Shown here in pieces: positions 34,476 through 42,406 of a stretch of 64,000 nt of DNA. Below the pieces are notes generated by a model, which was not told the origin of the DNA, ran no database searches, and worked only from the letters and a program-made list of their open reading frames with translations. A program made the position numbers and the translations under genes. Origin of the DNA: Paenimyroides ummariense (GTDB lineage: Bacteria > Bacteroidota > Bacteroidia > Flavobacteriales > Flavobacteriaceae); assembly GCF_900115115.1 (NCBI RefSeq), contig NZ_FOVI01000003.1, positions 62,001 to 126,000 on the forward strand, read 5' to 3'. Position 1 is the first letter of the stretch, and every line of letters begins with the position of its first letter.

Positions 34476-35867
34476 TTATATTATTAAATCGGTTGGTGTA
34501 GAATCGTCGTTAATTTCAACAATAGCAGGGTTTTCTTCGTTAACCTGTTTAAAGCCGATTTTGTTGATCGGCGGTTTTTTGGCTTGATACGATTCTAAAT
34601 CTGCTTCTAATTCTAAAATTCTATGCGGGAAATCTTGTCCCACGTTTTGTTTTGCTTCAACCAAAAATACGGCGCAGCGTTTAATATAATCGGCATTTAG
34701 TTTTGCTTTTGCTTCGTTGAATGATGCTGTTAGAACTTTTTCGGTTAGTTCGATGTTCTTGCTTTCGTCTTTTCTGTAAAGTGCGTATAATCGTTTTTTT
34801 AATGATTGCGTAAAATCAATTACCATGGTGTTCGAAAATAATCTCATTTCATTTGCAATTGGTTCCCAAAACGATTTACACAAAGCGTTATGAGTTTTAA
34901 GAATCTTTAAAAGCGGAGAATCTTCTATTAAATTCTGCGTTAAATGATAAATAATCAATTGCGCACGCTCGTCTGAATTTGGCGGAAAAATTGGTATCTG
35001 CATATCAAATCTGCCCGGTGCCAAAACTTCGTCGTTAAACAAACTCAATATTTCAGCCGAACCAACCATTAACAATTCCTGATGAATATCTTTTTGTGTA
35101 TGACGTAAAATGGTGTTTATCAATTCAATATTTTCTGAAAAGAAATTCTGCTCGCCATTTTTACTCAACAATTCATCTAACGAATCAATAAACAACATGG
35201 TTTTAGGATGTTGCATTTTTGAATTCAAGAAATGCGTAAAAGAATTTTTGGTGGTTTTTAAATTTCCTGCCAAATAATCTTTATAAACGTGAACAAATTC
35301 ATAACCAATCATCTGTGCCATTTTACGTGCCCAGAAAATTTTTCCGCTTCCCGGCGGACCGTACAAAACAATTCCGGTTGGTTTAGAAATTCCCCAGGTT
35401 TTTGACTGGTCTTTGTTCATAAACGGATCCAACATATCGCTTAAATAGAAATACAAATCGGTGTAACCAACCAAACGTTTTGCGGCATAATCTTCTGTTT
35501 CAGGAAAAGCTTCGTCGATAAAAGGATATTCGCCGCCAATGTACAAATGTATCAGGTAGCTTGAAAGATTTGTTTTTATGTTTTTTGCAGCTTCTTCGGG
35601 AATTCCGTTTGATACAAAGAAATTTAAAACTTTTTCCTCGCTTTCATTGATCGCTTTGGCAATATCAGCCAAGGTTTTTTCTTTAGAATGATCTTCGGCA
35701 TATTTCTTTAAAAAATCGATATTTTTCAAAGTAAACTGCTTAAAATTTTCGGTTACGTTGAATTGTTCATCAATGCAGATGCTTAAATCTATATTAAAAT
35801 CGTATATGAAATTCTGTAAGCTTTCTAACGAAATTCCTAAATCATCGGATAAATCTTTTAATCTCAT
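34476..35867 (-). CDS. AAA-family ATPase-like protein with altered Walker A (GKI) and N-terminal helix-turn-helix-like region
   Basis: The 463-residue protein has an AAA domain (about residues 155-330): GIVLYGPPGSGKIFWARKMA, TMLFIDSLDELLSKN and the sensor-like LAPGRFDMQIPIFPP. In Walker A the conserved Ser/Thr after Lys is Ile, and Walker B reads IDSLDE with Ser where the catalytic Glu is expected. This suggests weak or no ATP hydrolysis. The N-terminus (MRLKDLSDDLGISLESLQNF) and a second segment (LADIAKAINESEEKVLNF) resemble small DNA/RNA-binding helical motifs, possibly of IF2_N type. Function unknown. It lies upstream of sucC and downstream of the GT9 gene. Confidence 0.78.
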   Translation of the reverse strand: MRLKDLSDDLGISLESLQNFIYDFNIDLSICIDEQFNVTENFKQFTLKNIDFLKKYAEDHSKEKTLADIAKAINESEEKVLNFFVSNGIPEEAAKNIKTNLSSYLIHLYIGGEYPFIDEAFPETEDYAAKRLVGYTDLYFYLSDMLDPFMNKDQSKTWGISKPTGIVLYGPPGSGKIFWARKMAQMIGYEFVHVYKDYLAGNLKTTKNSFTHFLNSKMQHPKTMLFIDSLDELLSKNGEQNFFSENIELINTILRHTQKDIHQELLMVGSAEILSLFNDEVLAPGRFDMQIPIFPPNSDERAQLIIYHLTQNLIEDSPLLKILKTHNALCKSFWEPIANEMRLFSNTMVIDFTQSLKKRLYALYRKDESKNIELTEKVLTASFNEAKAKLNADYIKRCAVFLVEAKQNVGQDFPHRILELEADLESYQAKKPPINKIGFKQVNEENPAIVEINDDSTPTDLII

Positions 35868-35923
35868 TTTTTATTTTTAAAGATACTAAATGCGTTAACT
35901 TAAATTACAAAGTTGTATTTGTT

Positions 35924-36988
35924 TTAACTTTTTTTGGTTGATAAAATCTGGTCTATTGCTTTGATAATATCGTTTTGCGACTGTTTTTCGGTATCTACAA
36001 ACGTACTGCCGTTGCCATAAGGTGCATAAACTTGGGTACGTGTAACAGAAAAAAGTCCGATTGTTGGCGTTAATGCCGCACTGCTTAAGTGCATCATTCC
36101 GGAATCTGCTGCAACAACCAGTTCGCAGTTTGCCATTAACGATGCTATTTCACGAACGTCTTTACTATAATAAGTTGGAAGTTTTCGTTCTAACTGCGAA
36201 ATATCTTCAACCGGTAAAATTTCAATCAAATTATATTCTTCGGCATATTTCGGGTAGAATTTTTCGTAAAAATCGTTCCACCATTCAACCGAATAACATT
36301 TTGCGCCTGTTGCAAACGTAAAAAATGCAATGGTTTTGCGGTTGTCGTTTTTGGTAACTTTTAATAAATCTTGTTTGCCTTGATTTAATTCTGTTGGTGA
36401 TAATTTTAAATCTAAAACAGGAACATCGCCACTCAATGGTTTTTGATTTAAAACTTCCAAAAACCGACGGAAATTATAAACCGGATATTTCGCAATATGT
36501 TCTATATCGCTGTATATATCTTTTAATTCTTCGAAATCATCTCCATAAAACTTAAAATCTGCCGACGGAATTATTGTTGATATTCTGCCCGATGAAGAGC
36601 CTTTTTCTACATTAATTACCAAATCGTATTTTGTACGCTTTAATGAAAACCATACTTTTAGGTATTCCGAAAAATCTTTCAATGGTTTTTTAGGAAGTTC
36701 GATGATGTTTTTAACCTGCGGATAATTCTGAAAAATGATCGGCGTTATTTTCCCTTTCACAAAAAGATCTATGGTACAGTTTGGAAACGTGTTGGCTATT
36801 TCCTGAACCAAAGGCGTAATTAACAACATATTCCCTAAACGATGGTTTGGACGGCTTATTAATACGCGGTTTACTTTAAAGTTATGTGCTTTTTTCTGCA
36901 TGTCGCCAACAGATTTTTTCCCAATGTTGTGGGTTAAAGAATGCATTAGCTTTCTGCGAACAATATTTGCTTTAGATTTTAAGCTCAT
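35924..36988 (-). CDS. Glycosyltransferase family 9 protein (heptosyltransferase-like)
   Basis: The 354-residue GT-B fold protein has the GT9 start VLISRPNHRLGNMLLITPLV (RxGNxLLxTP) and the donor-binding segment CELVVAADSGMMHLSSA with TIGLFSVTRTQVYAPYG. GT9 enzymes typically add heptose or other sugars to the LPS core at the inner membrane. The heptose-specific identity is not certain. It precedes the AAA gene on the same strand (56 bp apart) and follows a small membrane protein. Confidence 0.85.
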   Translation of the reverse strand: MSLKSKANIVRRKLMHSLTHNIGKKSVGDMQKKAHNFKVNRVLISRPNHRLGNMLLITPLVQEIANTFPNCTIDLFVKGKITPIIFQNYPQVKNIIELPKKPLKDFSEYLKVWFSLKRTKYDLVINVEKGSSSGRISTIIPSADFKFYGDDFEELKDIYSDIEHIAKYPVYNFRRFLEVLNQKPLSGDVPVLDLKLSPTELNQGKQDLLKVTKNDNRKTIAFFTFATGAKCYSVEWWNDFYEKFYPKYAEEYNLIEILPVEDISQLERKLPTYYSKDVREIASLMANCELVVAADSGMMHLSSAALTPTIGLFSVTRTQVYAPYGNGSTFVDTEKQSQNDIIKAIDQILSTKKS

Positions 36989-37007
36989 TATTACGTTACG
37001 GAAATTA

Positions 37008-37406
37008 TTATTGTTTGTTTTTAGAATTGAACTGGTTTTCGCGATGCGTGGTGTACAGATAAATATTGGTCATGAAAAAGAATATAAATCCGAATAAAAA
37101 CCAATGTAAAACATTTGCTGTGCGTACAATTGCCTTGTTATAATCTTGTAAAAGTCTTAAAATTTGACTTTCATTTCTTATATCGCTTACTGTTTCCGGA
37201 TATCCAAATGTTTCTAAAGCAGGGGTTGAAGGTAAACAAAGCCACAAAACCACAGCATAAATTCCGAAAAGAACAAGCGAGAGTTTCATTTTATCAAAAG
37301 CATCAACATTTTTGCTTCTAAACCTTACAAAATAGGCGATAAGGTACATTAAAAGTAGTGCCGCTACAACATATAATATGGGAATGTCTTTAAACATAAA
37401 CATCAT
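37008..37406 (-). CDS. Small membrane protein of unknown function
   Basis: The 132-residue protein has three transmembrane helices: IPILYVVAALLLMYLIAYFV, KMKLSLVLFGIYAVVLWLCL, and WFLFGFIFFFMTNIYLY, with an extracytoplasmic loop PSTPALETFGYPETVSDIR between the second and third. Its charged C-terminus is cytoplasmic or periplasmic, depending on topology. I recognise no family. It lies 19 bp upstream of the GT9 gene and may be in its operon. Start at the first ATG or three codons later. Confidence 0.7.
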   Translation of the reverse strand: MMFMFKDIPILYVVAALLLMYLIAYFVRFRSKNVDAFDKMKLSLVLFGIYAVVLWLCLPSTPALETFGYPETVSDIRNESQILRLLQDYNKAIVRTANVLHWFLFGFIFFFMTNIYLYTTHRENQFNSKNKQ

Positions 37407-37436
37407 TTTTAATAAAGATAGCTTTTACAAGGTTTG

Positions 37437-37862
37437 CTAACTTAATTTTGACTGCAATTTATTGAAAACTATTTGATCTACTGGCAATGTAAACGGATTA
37501 TTCGCTGTTAACGGAATCCAATTTACTTCCTGAATATTTTTATCAATGATTTCTAAATTGTGTAAATCTATAATTGTGACAAAAAAATACAGTGTTAAAA
37601 GCTGTTTGCCGTCTTTTGCCAGCGATGGTACAAAATCTTCCTGAATATAAAAAGCATCGCCAACCGTAAGTTCCAGATTCAGTTCTTCTTTAAATTCACG
37701 CTTTAAACAATCGGCAGTTCCTTCTCCAAATTCCAAACCGCCACCGGGCAGTTTCACAACCATATTTCCGGCAAAAGGTTCTTTTAAAGTTAAAAGTTCG
37801 TTGTTCACAATGCATAAAGCATACACCCGAATATTGAAACCTTTAAAGTTTTGTGTTTCCAT
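37437..37862 (-). CDS. NUDIX hydrolase
   Basis: The 141-residue protein has a canonical Nudix box: GGGLEFGEGTADCLKREFKE followed by EL (GX5EX7REUXEEXGU pattern, with Leu in place of the final Gly). NUDIX enzymes hydrolyse nucleoside diphosphates linked to other groups; substrate unknown. An ADP-ribose or dinucleotide role cannot be assigned. A TATTTTTG motif lies just upstream of the start (37874-37867). Confidence 0.85.
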   Translation of the reverse strand: METQNFKGFNIRVYALCIVNNELLTLKEPFAGNMVVKLPGGGLEFGEGTADCLKREFKEELNLELTVGDAFYIQEDFVPSLAKDGKQLLTLYFFVTIIDLHNLEIIDKNIQEVNWIPLTANNPFTLPVDQIVFNKLQSKLS

Positions 37863-37968
37863 TCTTCAAAAATATTCATATTTAACCAAATATTTTTAAG
37901 ATTTTACTTTTAATTTAGATAGATCGTACAATAAAAAACAATTTCAGTTCTAATCAGATTATTCTAAT

Positions 37969-38044
37969 TATCGGTTTTAAAGACGATATTCTAAATTATC
38001 GGTTAAATAGACGATATTTTAAACTATCGGTTAATTAAGCGATA
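37969..38044 (+). promoter_or_regulatory. Three identical-spacing operator-like dyads upstream of satD
   Basis: Three copies of TATCG-N10-CGATA lie at 37969-37988, 37997-38016 and 38025-38044, each starting exactly 28 bp after the last. The half-sites are identical in all copies and each left half is followed by GTT. The inner 10 bp vary and are AT-rich. The last dyad ends 34 bp before the satD ATG and overlaps the expected -33 region. The most direct reading is an operator array for the HTH-containing SatD-like protein. Confidence 0.65.
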
Positions 38045-38051
38045 TTTTTTA

Positions 38052-38059
38052 TATCTTTA
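38052..38059 (+). promoter_or_regulatory. Putative -7 element of satD
   Basis: TATCTTTA is close to TAnnTTTG (last base differs). It is 19 bp before the satD ATG and 7 bp after the third dyad, so a protein bound there would block promoter access. Confidence 0.35.
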
Positions 38060-38078
38060 GATATTCAATAACTATAAA

Positions 38079-38693
38079 ATGGTTGCAATTATAACAGGCG
38101 ATATTGTATCATCGCGCACTTTAAAACCTGCAGTTTGGTTAAAACATCTTAAAGAAGGTTTGGAAATGTTTGGGACTTCGCCCTTCAACTGGGAATTATA
38201 CCGAGGCGACAGTTTTCAATTTAAAACAACTGTAGAAGATGCTTTATTACACGCTGTTTTATTAAAAACATGGATAAAACTGTTGAAAGAAATCGATGTT
38301 CGTTTAAGCATTGGAATTGGCGAACAAACGTTTGAAGGAACGAAAATTACCGAAGGCAACGGCACTGCTTTTGAATTGTCTGGCGAAGGTTTTGATGCGT
38401 TGGAAAAAAAGAATTTAACAATAAATACCCAAGATAAATTGTTGAACGACACCTTTAGGGTAATGACTGATTTAGCTTTGTTGATTATGGATAAATGGAC
38501 AGATAAATCGGCTGAAATTATCTTTTTAAAGTTGAAAAATCCGGAATTAAATCAAACGCAGATTGCCGAAAAATTGAACAAAAAACAAAGTACCATTAGT
38601 GAAGCCTTAAAACGTGGCGGATTTGACGAGATTGATCAGTTTATAAATTATTACAACCAAACAATGAAACAGTATGTGGCTACTTCTTCTTAA
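38079..38693 (+). CDS. SatD family regulator with C-terminal helix-turn-helix
   Basis: The 204-residue protein resembles the SatD family. The N-terminal domain (residues 1-120) has MVAIITGDIVSSR (D8), ELYRGDSFQFK (D44), VRLSIGIGEQTF and NGTAFELSGEGFDAL. These are arranged like the conserved strands of class III nucleotidyl-cyclase-fold domains, which is my inference. The C-terminus has a clear HTH: LNQTQIAEKLNKKQSTISEAL (residues about 158-178). It is the first gene of a satD-DUF3307-yjbR operon (20-bp and 4-bp overlaps) and is preceded by three dyads, so autoregulation is likely. The ligand is unknown. Confidence 0.8.
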   Translation: MVAIITGDIVSSRTLKPAVWLKHLKEGLEMFGTSPFNWELYRGDSFQFKTTVEDALLHAVLLKTWIKLLKEIDVRLSIGIGEQTFEGTKITEGNGTAFELSGEGFDALEKKNLTINTQDKLLNDTFRVMTDLALLIMDKWTDKSAEIIFLKLKNPELNQTQIAEKLNKKQSTISEALKRGGFDEIDQFINYYNQTMKQYVATSS

Positions 38694-39402
38694 ATTTTTA
38701 GCGGCTCATTTTCTGGGCGATTTTGTTTTTCAGACCAAAAAAATGGTTCAGAACAAACACAAACCTGTTTATTTTGCAAGTCATATTGCCATTCATGCCG
38801 CTTTAATGTGTCTGTTTTTAGCGAACGATAATATGTGGTGGGCAATTATTCTGGTAACTGTTTTTCATGCTTTGTTCGATTGGATCAAACTGAAATTAGC
38901 ATCAAAAATTAAAGCTCCAATACTTTTTATTGCAGATCAAATGGTGCATCTTGCTACAATTATCGTGGTTTTAATGATTTTTTCGACATTAGAAATCTCT
39001 TTCGATTTTATAAACAAACCGCAAATCTGGTTGGTTTTGGTTGCAGTTATTTTAGTTACGCAGGTAACTGCCATTTTAATAAGAATTTTACTATCGCCTT
39101 ACCAGCAATATAAAAAGGTACAGGAACATTCGGTACAAATTACAGGCGAAAAAGTGCTGTTTAATGCCGGAAAATATATTGGTATTTTAGAACGATTGTT
39201 TATTTTTGGTTTTGTTGTCGCAAATTTTTGGGAAGGAATCGGTTTTTTATTGGCAGCGAAATCAATTTTTAGGTTTGGCGATTTAAACAATGCAAAAGAA
39301 CGCCATTTAACTGAATACGTTTTAATTGGAAGTTTTTTAAGTTTTGGATGCGCCATTGCAGTCGGTTTGATTTTTAATTACGTTTTACACCATTTAATAT
39401 GA
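38674..39402 (+). CDS. DUF3307 family integral membrane protein
   Basis: The 242-residue protein has about six hydrophobic segments and the family start LLLKFLAAHFLGDFVFQTKK, with HAALMCLFLA, VFHALFDWIKLKL and ADQMVHLATIIVVL. The conserved His/Asp pairs (HFLGD, HALFDW, DQMVH) lie within or near membranes and could form a metal or substrate site. Function unknown. Its start overlaps the satD gene by 20 bp. SatD-DUF3307 pairs are frequent in Bacteroidota, so the two probably act together. Confidence 0.85.
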   Translation: MWLLLLKFLAAHFLGDFVFQTKKMVQNKHKPVYFASHIAIHAALMCLFLANDNMWWAIILVTVFHALFDWIKLKLASKIKAPILFIADQMVHLATIIVVLMIFSTLEISFDFINKPQIWLVLVAVILVTQVTAILIRILLSPYQQYKKVQEHSVQITGEKVLFNAGKYIGILERLFIFGFVVANFWEGIGFLLAAKSIFRFGDLNNAKERHLTEYVLIGSFLSFGCAIAVGLIFNYVLHHLI

Positions 39403-39755
39403 ACAATATAGAAGATTTTCGCGATTATTGCTTATCGTTTAAAGGAGCTACAGAGAAGTTTCCGTTCGATAAAACAACACTGGTATTTTACGTAATGAAC
39501 AAAATGTTCTGTCTGGTTGATATTGAAGAGTTTGAGTATTGTAATTTAAAGTGCGACCCAGATGAAGCCGAAGAATTACGTGCCCAATACAACGGCGTAA
39601 AACCGGGTTACCACATGAGTAAAGTACATTGGAACAGCGTGTACTTTAACAGCGATGTTTCTACCAAACTACTAAAAGAATTAATTGTAAATTCTTACGA
39701 TTTAGTGGTTAAAGGGCTGACAAAGAAAGATCAGGCTGCTTTAAATGAGATGTAG
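39399..39755 (+). CDS. MmcQ/YjbR family protein
   Basis: The 118-residue protein has the YjbR fold marks: GATEKFPFDKTTLVFYVMNK, CNLKCDPDEAEELRAQY and PGYHMSKVHWNSVYFN. Members have a winged-helix-like fold resembling the CyaY/nucleic-acid binding group, but their function is unsettled. The start overlaps the DUF3307 gene by 4 bp (ATGA), so it belongs to the satD operon. A bidirectional terminator follows. Confidence 0.88.
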   Translation: MNNIEDFRDYCLSFKGATEKFPFDKTTLVFYVMNKMFCLVDIEEFEYCNLKCDPDEAEELRAQYNGVKPGYHMSKVHWNSVYFNSDVSTKLLKELIVNSYDLVVKGLTKKDQAALNEM

Positions 39756-39770
39756 TTTATTGTTAGAAAT

Positions 39771-39798
39771 AAAAAATCCCGCCAGTTGGTGGGATTTT
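39771..39798. terminator. Bidirectional terminator between yjbR and the 39805 gene
   Basis: The arms AAAATCCCGCC (39773-39783) and GGTGGGATTTT (39788-39798) with an AGTT loop and A/T ends serve both converging transcripts (one G-U pair). Confidence 0.8.
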
Positions 39799-39804
39799 AG
39801 ACTA

Positions 39805-40737
39805 TTAATTAAAATCTGATATTAAGCTCATTATTAAAAATCTTCCAGATGTAGTAAATGAAAAAGTCTTGCTTTGATCGGCTAATGTTATCATTTCGCC
39901 TAAATTATTTTTCTGAAATTTTTCAAATAATGCGTTCTCTATTGATTTAAGTGGTCTTTCATTGTTAAATAAAATTTGAAAATCGTTATTTTTAATTTCT
40001 TCCAATAATGTTAAAGGTTTTCTAAAACTACGAATTAAAAAATTTTGAATTTCTTTGTAGGTGTTAAAATCAATTATAATATTTTCTTCTGTATTAATAG
40101 ATTTGGTATTGTTTGTTTTCTTTGTCGTGCTAAATTTAGGGTTTGATGTTGAGAAACTTAGGATTTTTTTATCAAGTTCTTTTATCAGTTCAGTTTGAGA
40201 GGTATTTGTTTCCTTTAAGTTTTCTATTTCAATATTATGATTTGATGTAATAGATTCGATTCTTTGTTCGTAAGATTGTTTGAGGTCGTCTATAGTTTTA
40301 TTAAATTCTTCTTTCTCTTTTCTTCCTGATTTTATACTTTCTAGTTCTAGTTCGTGAAATATTTTCTCTCTTTCAAAAAGTTCTTTACTTCTTTTCGCTG
40401 CTTTTTCTGAGGTTTGATTAACCCTATTGATAAAAATAGTTAGATATGGAAATAAAATTGATGATATCACAGCAAATATTAAAGCGAATAGAAAGCAATT
40501 AAGATGATCATATATTGTAAAATTTTGAAACATACACCGAACGTAGGCTGTTCTGTCTTCGACCGGTTTTGATGAAAAGATTAAAATATATAAAGGTTCC
40601 CAATAGCTTAATACAAGTAAAGCTAAGTAATAAGGGATCATTGGCATTTTTAATCTGTCAACAGCAGCTTCTTTTGATTCGTGGTATAACATTAATGCTT
40701 TTATCCAAAAACTTTCGTTTTGTGTGTTTTCACTCAT
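39805..40737 (-). CDS. Membrane protein with long coiled coil, unknown function
   Basis: The 310-residue protein has two transmembrane helices (PMIPYYLALLVLSYWEPLYI and LFALIFAVISSILFPYLTIF), a long heptad-rich coiled coil (residues about 110-200), a low-complexity Thr/Asn/Lys segment and a C-terminal folded domain (about 220-310) with DFNTYKEIQNFLIRSFRKP. I recognise no family. It may be a membrane-anchored scaffold or, given the coiled coil plus a small terminal domain, an accessory or defence-type protein; neither is supported further. It stands alone. Confidence 0.7.
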   Translation of the reverse strand: MSENTQNESFWIKALMLYHESKEAAVDRLKMPMIPYYLALLVLSYWEPLYILIFSSKPVEDRTAYVRCMFQNFTIYDHLNCFLFALIFAVISSILFPYLTIFINRVNQTSEKAAKRSKELFEREKIFHELELESIKSGRKEKEEFNKTIDDLKQSYEQRIESITSNHNIEIENLKETNTSQTELIKELDKKILSFSTSNPKFSTTKKTNNTKSINTEENIIIDFNTYKEIQNFLIRSFRKPLTLLEEIKNNDFQILFNNERPLKSIENALFEKFQKNNLGEMITLADQSKTFSFTTSGRFLIMSLISDFN

Positions 40738-40787
40738 GTTTTATAAGGTTAGTGTTTATCTAGTTATAATCGGTGTAAGTTCTTCTT

Positions 40788-41462
40788 TTAGTGAAATTTA
40801 TAAGCCAAACCAATTTGAAATGCTTGGTTTTTCATTTCTGTTGTGGTAATAACTTCGGTAGATTTAAACTGCTTATCTTCGTTGAGCATATTGTTTAAAC
40901 CTAAGTAGTAACGGGCTTCAATACTTAAATTTCTTAAGAATGTATATGAAGCACCGAAAGTTATACCGTAGTTAAGTCTATAATAAAAGTCTGTTTCATC
41001 AATTTCTTTAACAAGAGTATTTTGATATTCCACAGGCACGTTTTGATAATCTCTTTCAAATTTTGCTTTAAGCAGATAATTAAACTGCGGACCTGCACCA
41101 ATCTTCAATTTGTCTACAATTTTGTATTCAATAAATATTGGTAACGTCAAGTAGTTGTGGCTGTATGATTCTTTTACATTATTATAATAACCGTCACCTG
41201 CTGCACCCATTTGACTGTAAATAATTTCAGGTGTAATACTTAAATTTTCCGTAAAGTTGAAAGAATAGCCTGCACCTAAATATAAACCAATTTTACTTTT
41301 GGTTCTATCTTCGTAATTAAATTGCTTTAAAAGGAATACTCTTGTTTCAGCTTTTATAAATCCACTGATCGATGAAATGTTTGTACCAGCTTTAAATTTT
41401 AATTGTGCATTGGTAGTATTTACGCCTAAAATAGCTGTAAGTAATAAGAGTGTTTTTTTCAT
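40788..41462 (-). CDS. Outer membrane beta-barrel protein (PorT/OMP_b-brl_2-like)
   Basis: The 224-residue protein has a signal peptide (MKKTLLLLTAILGVNTTNAQ) followed by alternating amphipathic strands (YLGAGYSFNFTENLSITPEI, PIFIEYKIVDKLKIGAGPQF, NYGITFGASYTFLRNLSIEA) and ends QIGLAYKFH, as expected for a small eight-strand barrel with a C-terminal aromatic strand. Function unknown. A TATATTTG motif at 41496-41489 suggests its own promoter. Confidence 0.85.
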   Translation of the reverse strand: MKKTLLLLTAILGVNTTNAQLKFKAGTNISSISGFIKAETRVFLLKQFNYEDRTKSKIGLYLGAGYSFNFTENLSITPEIIYSQMGAAGDGYYNNVKESYSHNYLTLPIFIEYKIVDKLKIGAGPQFNYLLKAKFERDYQNVPVEYQNTLVKEIDETDFYYRLNYGITFGASYTFLRNLSIEARYYLGLNNMLNEDKQFKSTEVITTTEMKNQAFQIGLAYKFH

Positions 41463-41488
41463 AAGGTTGATGTTTTATAAGAATTTTA

Positions 41489-41496
41489 CAAATATA
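41489..41496 (-). promoter_or_regulatory. Putative -7 element of the 40788 barrel gene
   Basis: The minus strand reads TATATTTG 27 bp upstream of the ATG. The nearest TTG (41524-41522) is 25 bp further, slightly longer than the usual spacing. Confidence 0.4.
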
Positions 41497-41522
41497 ATTC
41501 TTTTTACGCTGAAAATATTAAC

Positions 41523-41550
41523 AAAAAAACCACTCAAATTGAGTGGTTTT
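41523..41550 (-). terminator. Terminator of the 41569 gene
   Basis: The arms ACCACTC (41529-41535) and GAGTGGT (41541-41547), extended by A/T pairs, form a hairpin with a run of A at 41523-41529 (U-tract on the minus strand), 18 bp after the stop codon. Confidence 0.75.
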
Positions 41551-41568
41551 GTATCGTTTAAAAAGTTT

Positions 41569-42342
41569 TTATTGACCTGAAACTATATTGGTATATTCTG
41601 CAACTAAATAGCTTAAATGTTCCCACTTGATTGATTTGTAAGGGAAATTCTTCATAAATTCTTCGTTATCTCCAAAAAGAAAAGCGTAATGATCTTCAAA
41701 TTCTCCTTTTTTAAGCCATAAAACATCATCGCCTTTTTTTACGTAGTACGATTTTGTTACACCACCCCCAAAAGACGGACTTCCGCCCACACTGAAAGAA
41801 GATGTTTCAGATGCAATCGGATCTGCATAAACTTCAATTAAACTACTGAAATCTGGATTAATTAATTGCATTAAGAATTCTTTTTCTTCTTTTTTGTTTT
41901 TCAACGAAGCTTTTACGTTTTTCACATATACTTCATCAGGATTCGTAGTTTTATTTAAACTTTTACGTCCCCAGTTTTTAGAATTTCCAAAATAGCTGTT
42001 TACTTTAGAAGCCTTTGCCATACCTGAAATTGGCAAATACATTTCGGCGATTTCTTCTGCTTTGTATTCGGTTTTTTTGCCCGATGCGTCTTTAATATCA
42101 ATAGAATAAATTTGTCCTTTTTTTCTATTTATGTCAGTTGCCGATCCTTCAACTTTTCTACCATCCTTTAAAATAACAGTCGAGGTTTTCTTTGAAGAAA
42201 CACCGGTAAACATTTCAATAAACAAATCATCATCCATCATTTTAAGCTGCTCTTTTGTAAATTTTACTTTGTCTTGAGCATTTACTTGAATTGTTCCTAA
42301 TGTAGTTGCGGCAATTAAGCCAAAAAATAATATTTTTTTCAT
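41569..42342 (-). CDS. Exported protein of unknown function
   Basis: The 257-residue protein has a signal peptide (MKKILFFGLIAATTLGTIQVNAQ). The mature part begins DKVKFTKEQLKMMDDDLFIE and has a strand-rich segment STVILKDGRKVEGSATDINR followed by KKTEYKAEEIAEMYLPIS, similar to beta-sandwich repeats. A glycine/serine patch (SVGGSPSFGGGV) lies near residue 190. I recognise no family. It is monocistronic with its own terminator. Confidence 0.75.
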   Translation of the reverse strand: MKKILFFGLIAATTLGTIQVNAQDKVKFTKEQLKMMDDDLFIEMFTGVSSKKTSTVILKDGRKVEGSATDINRKKGQIYSIDIKDASGKKTEYKAEEIAEMYLPISGMAKASKVNSYFGNSKNWGRKSLNKTTNPDEVYVKNVKASLKNKKEEKEFLMQLINPDFSSLIEVYADPIASETSSFSVGGSPSFGGGVTKSYYVKKGDDVLWLKKGEFEDHYAFLFGDNEEFMKNFPYKSIKWEHLSYLVAEYTNIVSGQ

Positions 42343-42406
42343 AAGATTAAAAATTTTGGTTAAAATAGTAATAATTAATTAAATAGAAACTATATTTTTT
42401 TAATAA

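Noticed and set aside
37961-38050. Three 28-bp periodic repeats, considered as a CRISPR array
   Set aside because: The unit is an AT-rich dyad with a 10-bp variable centre and 8-bp gaps; there is no 30-nt spacer and no cas gene nearby.
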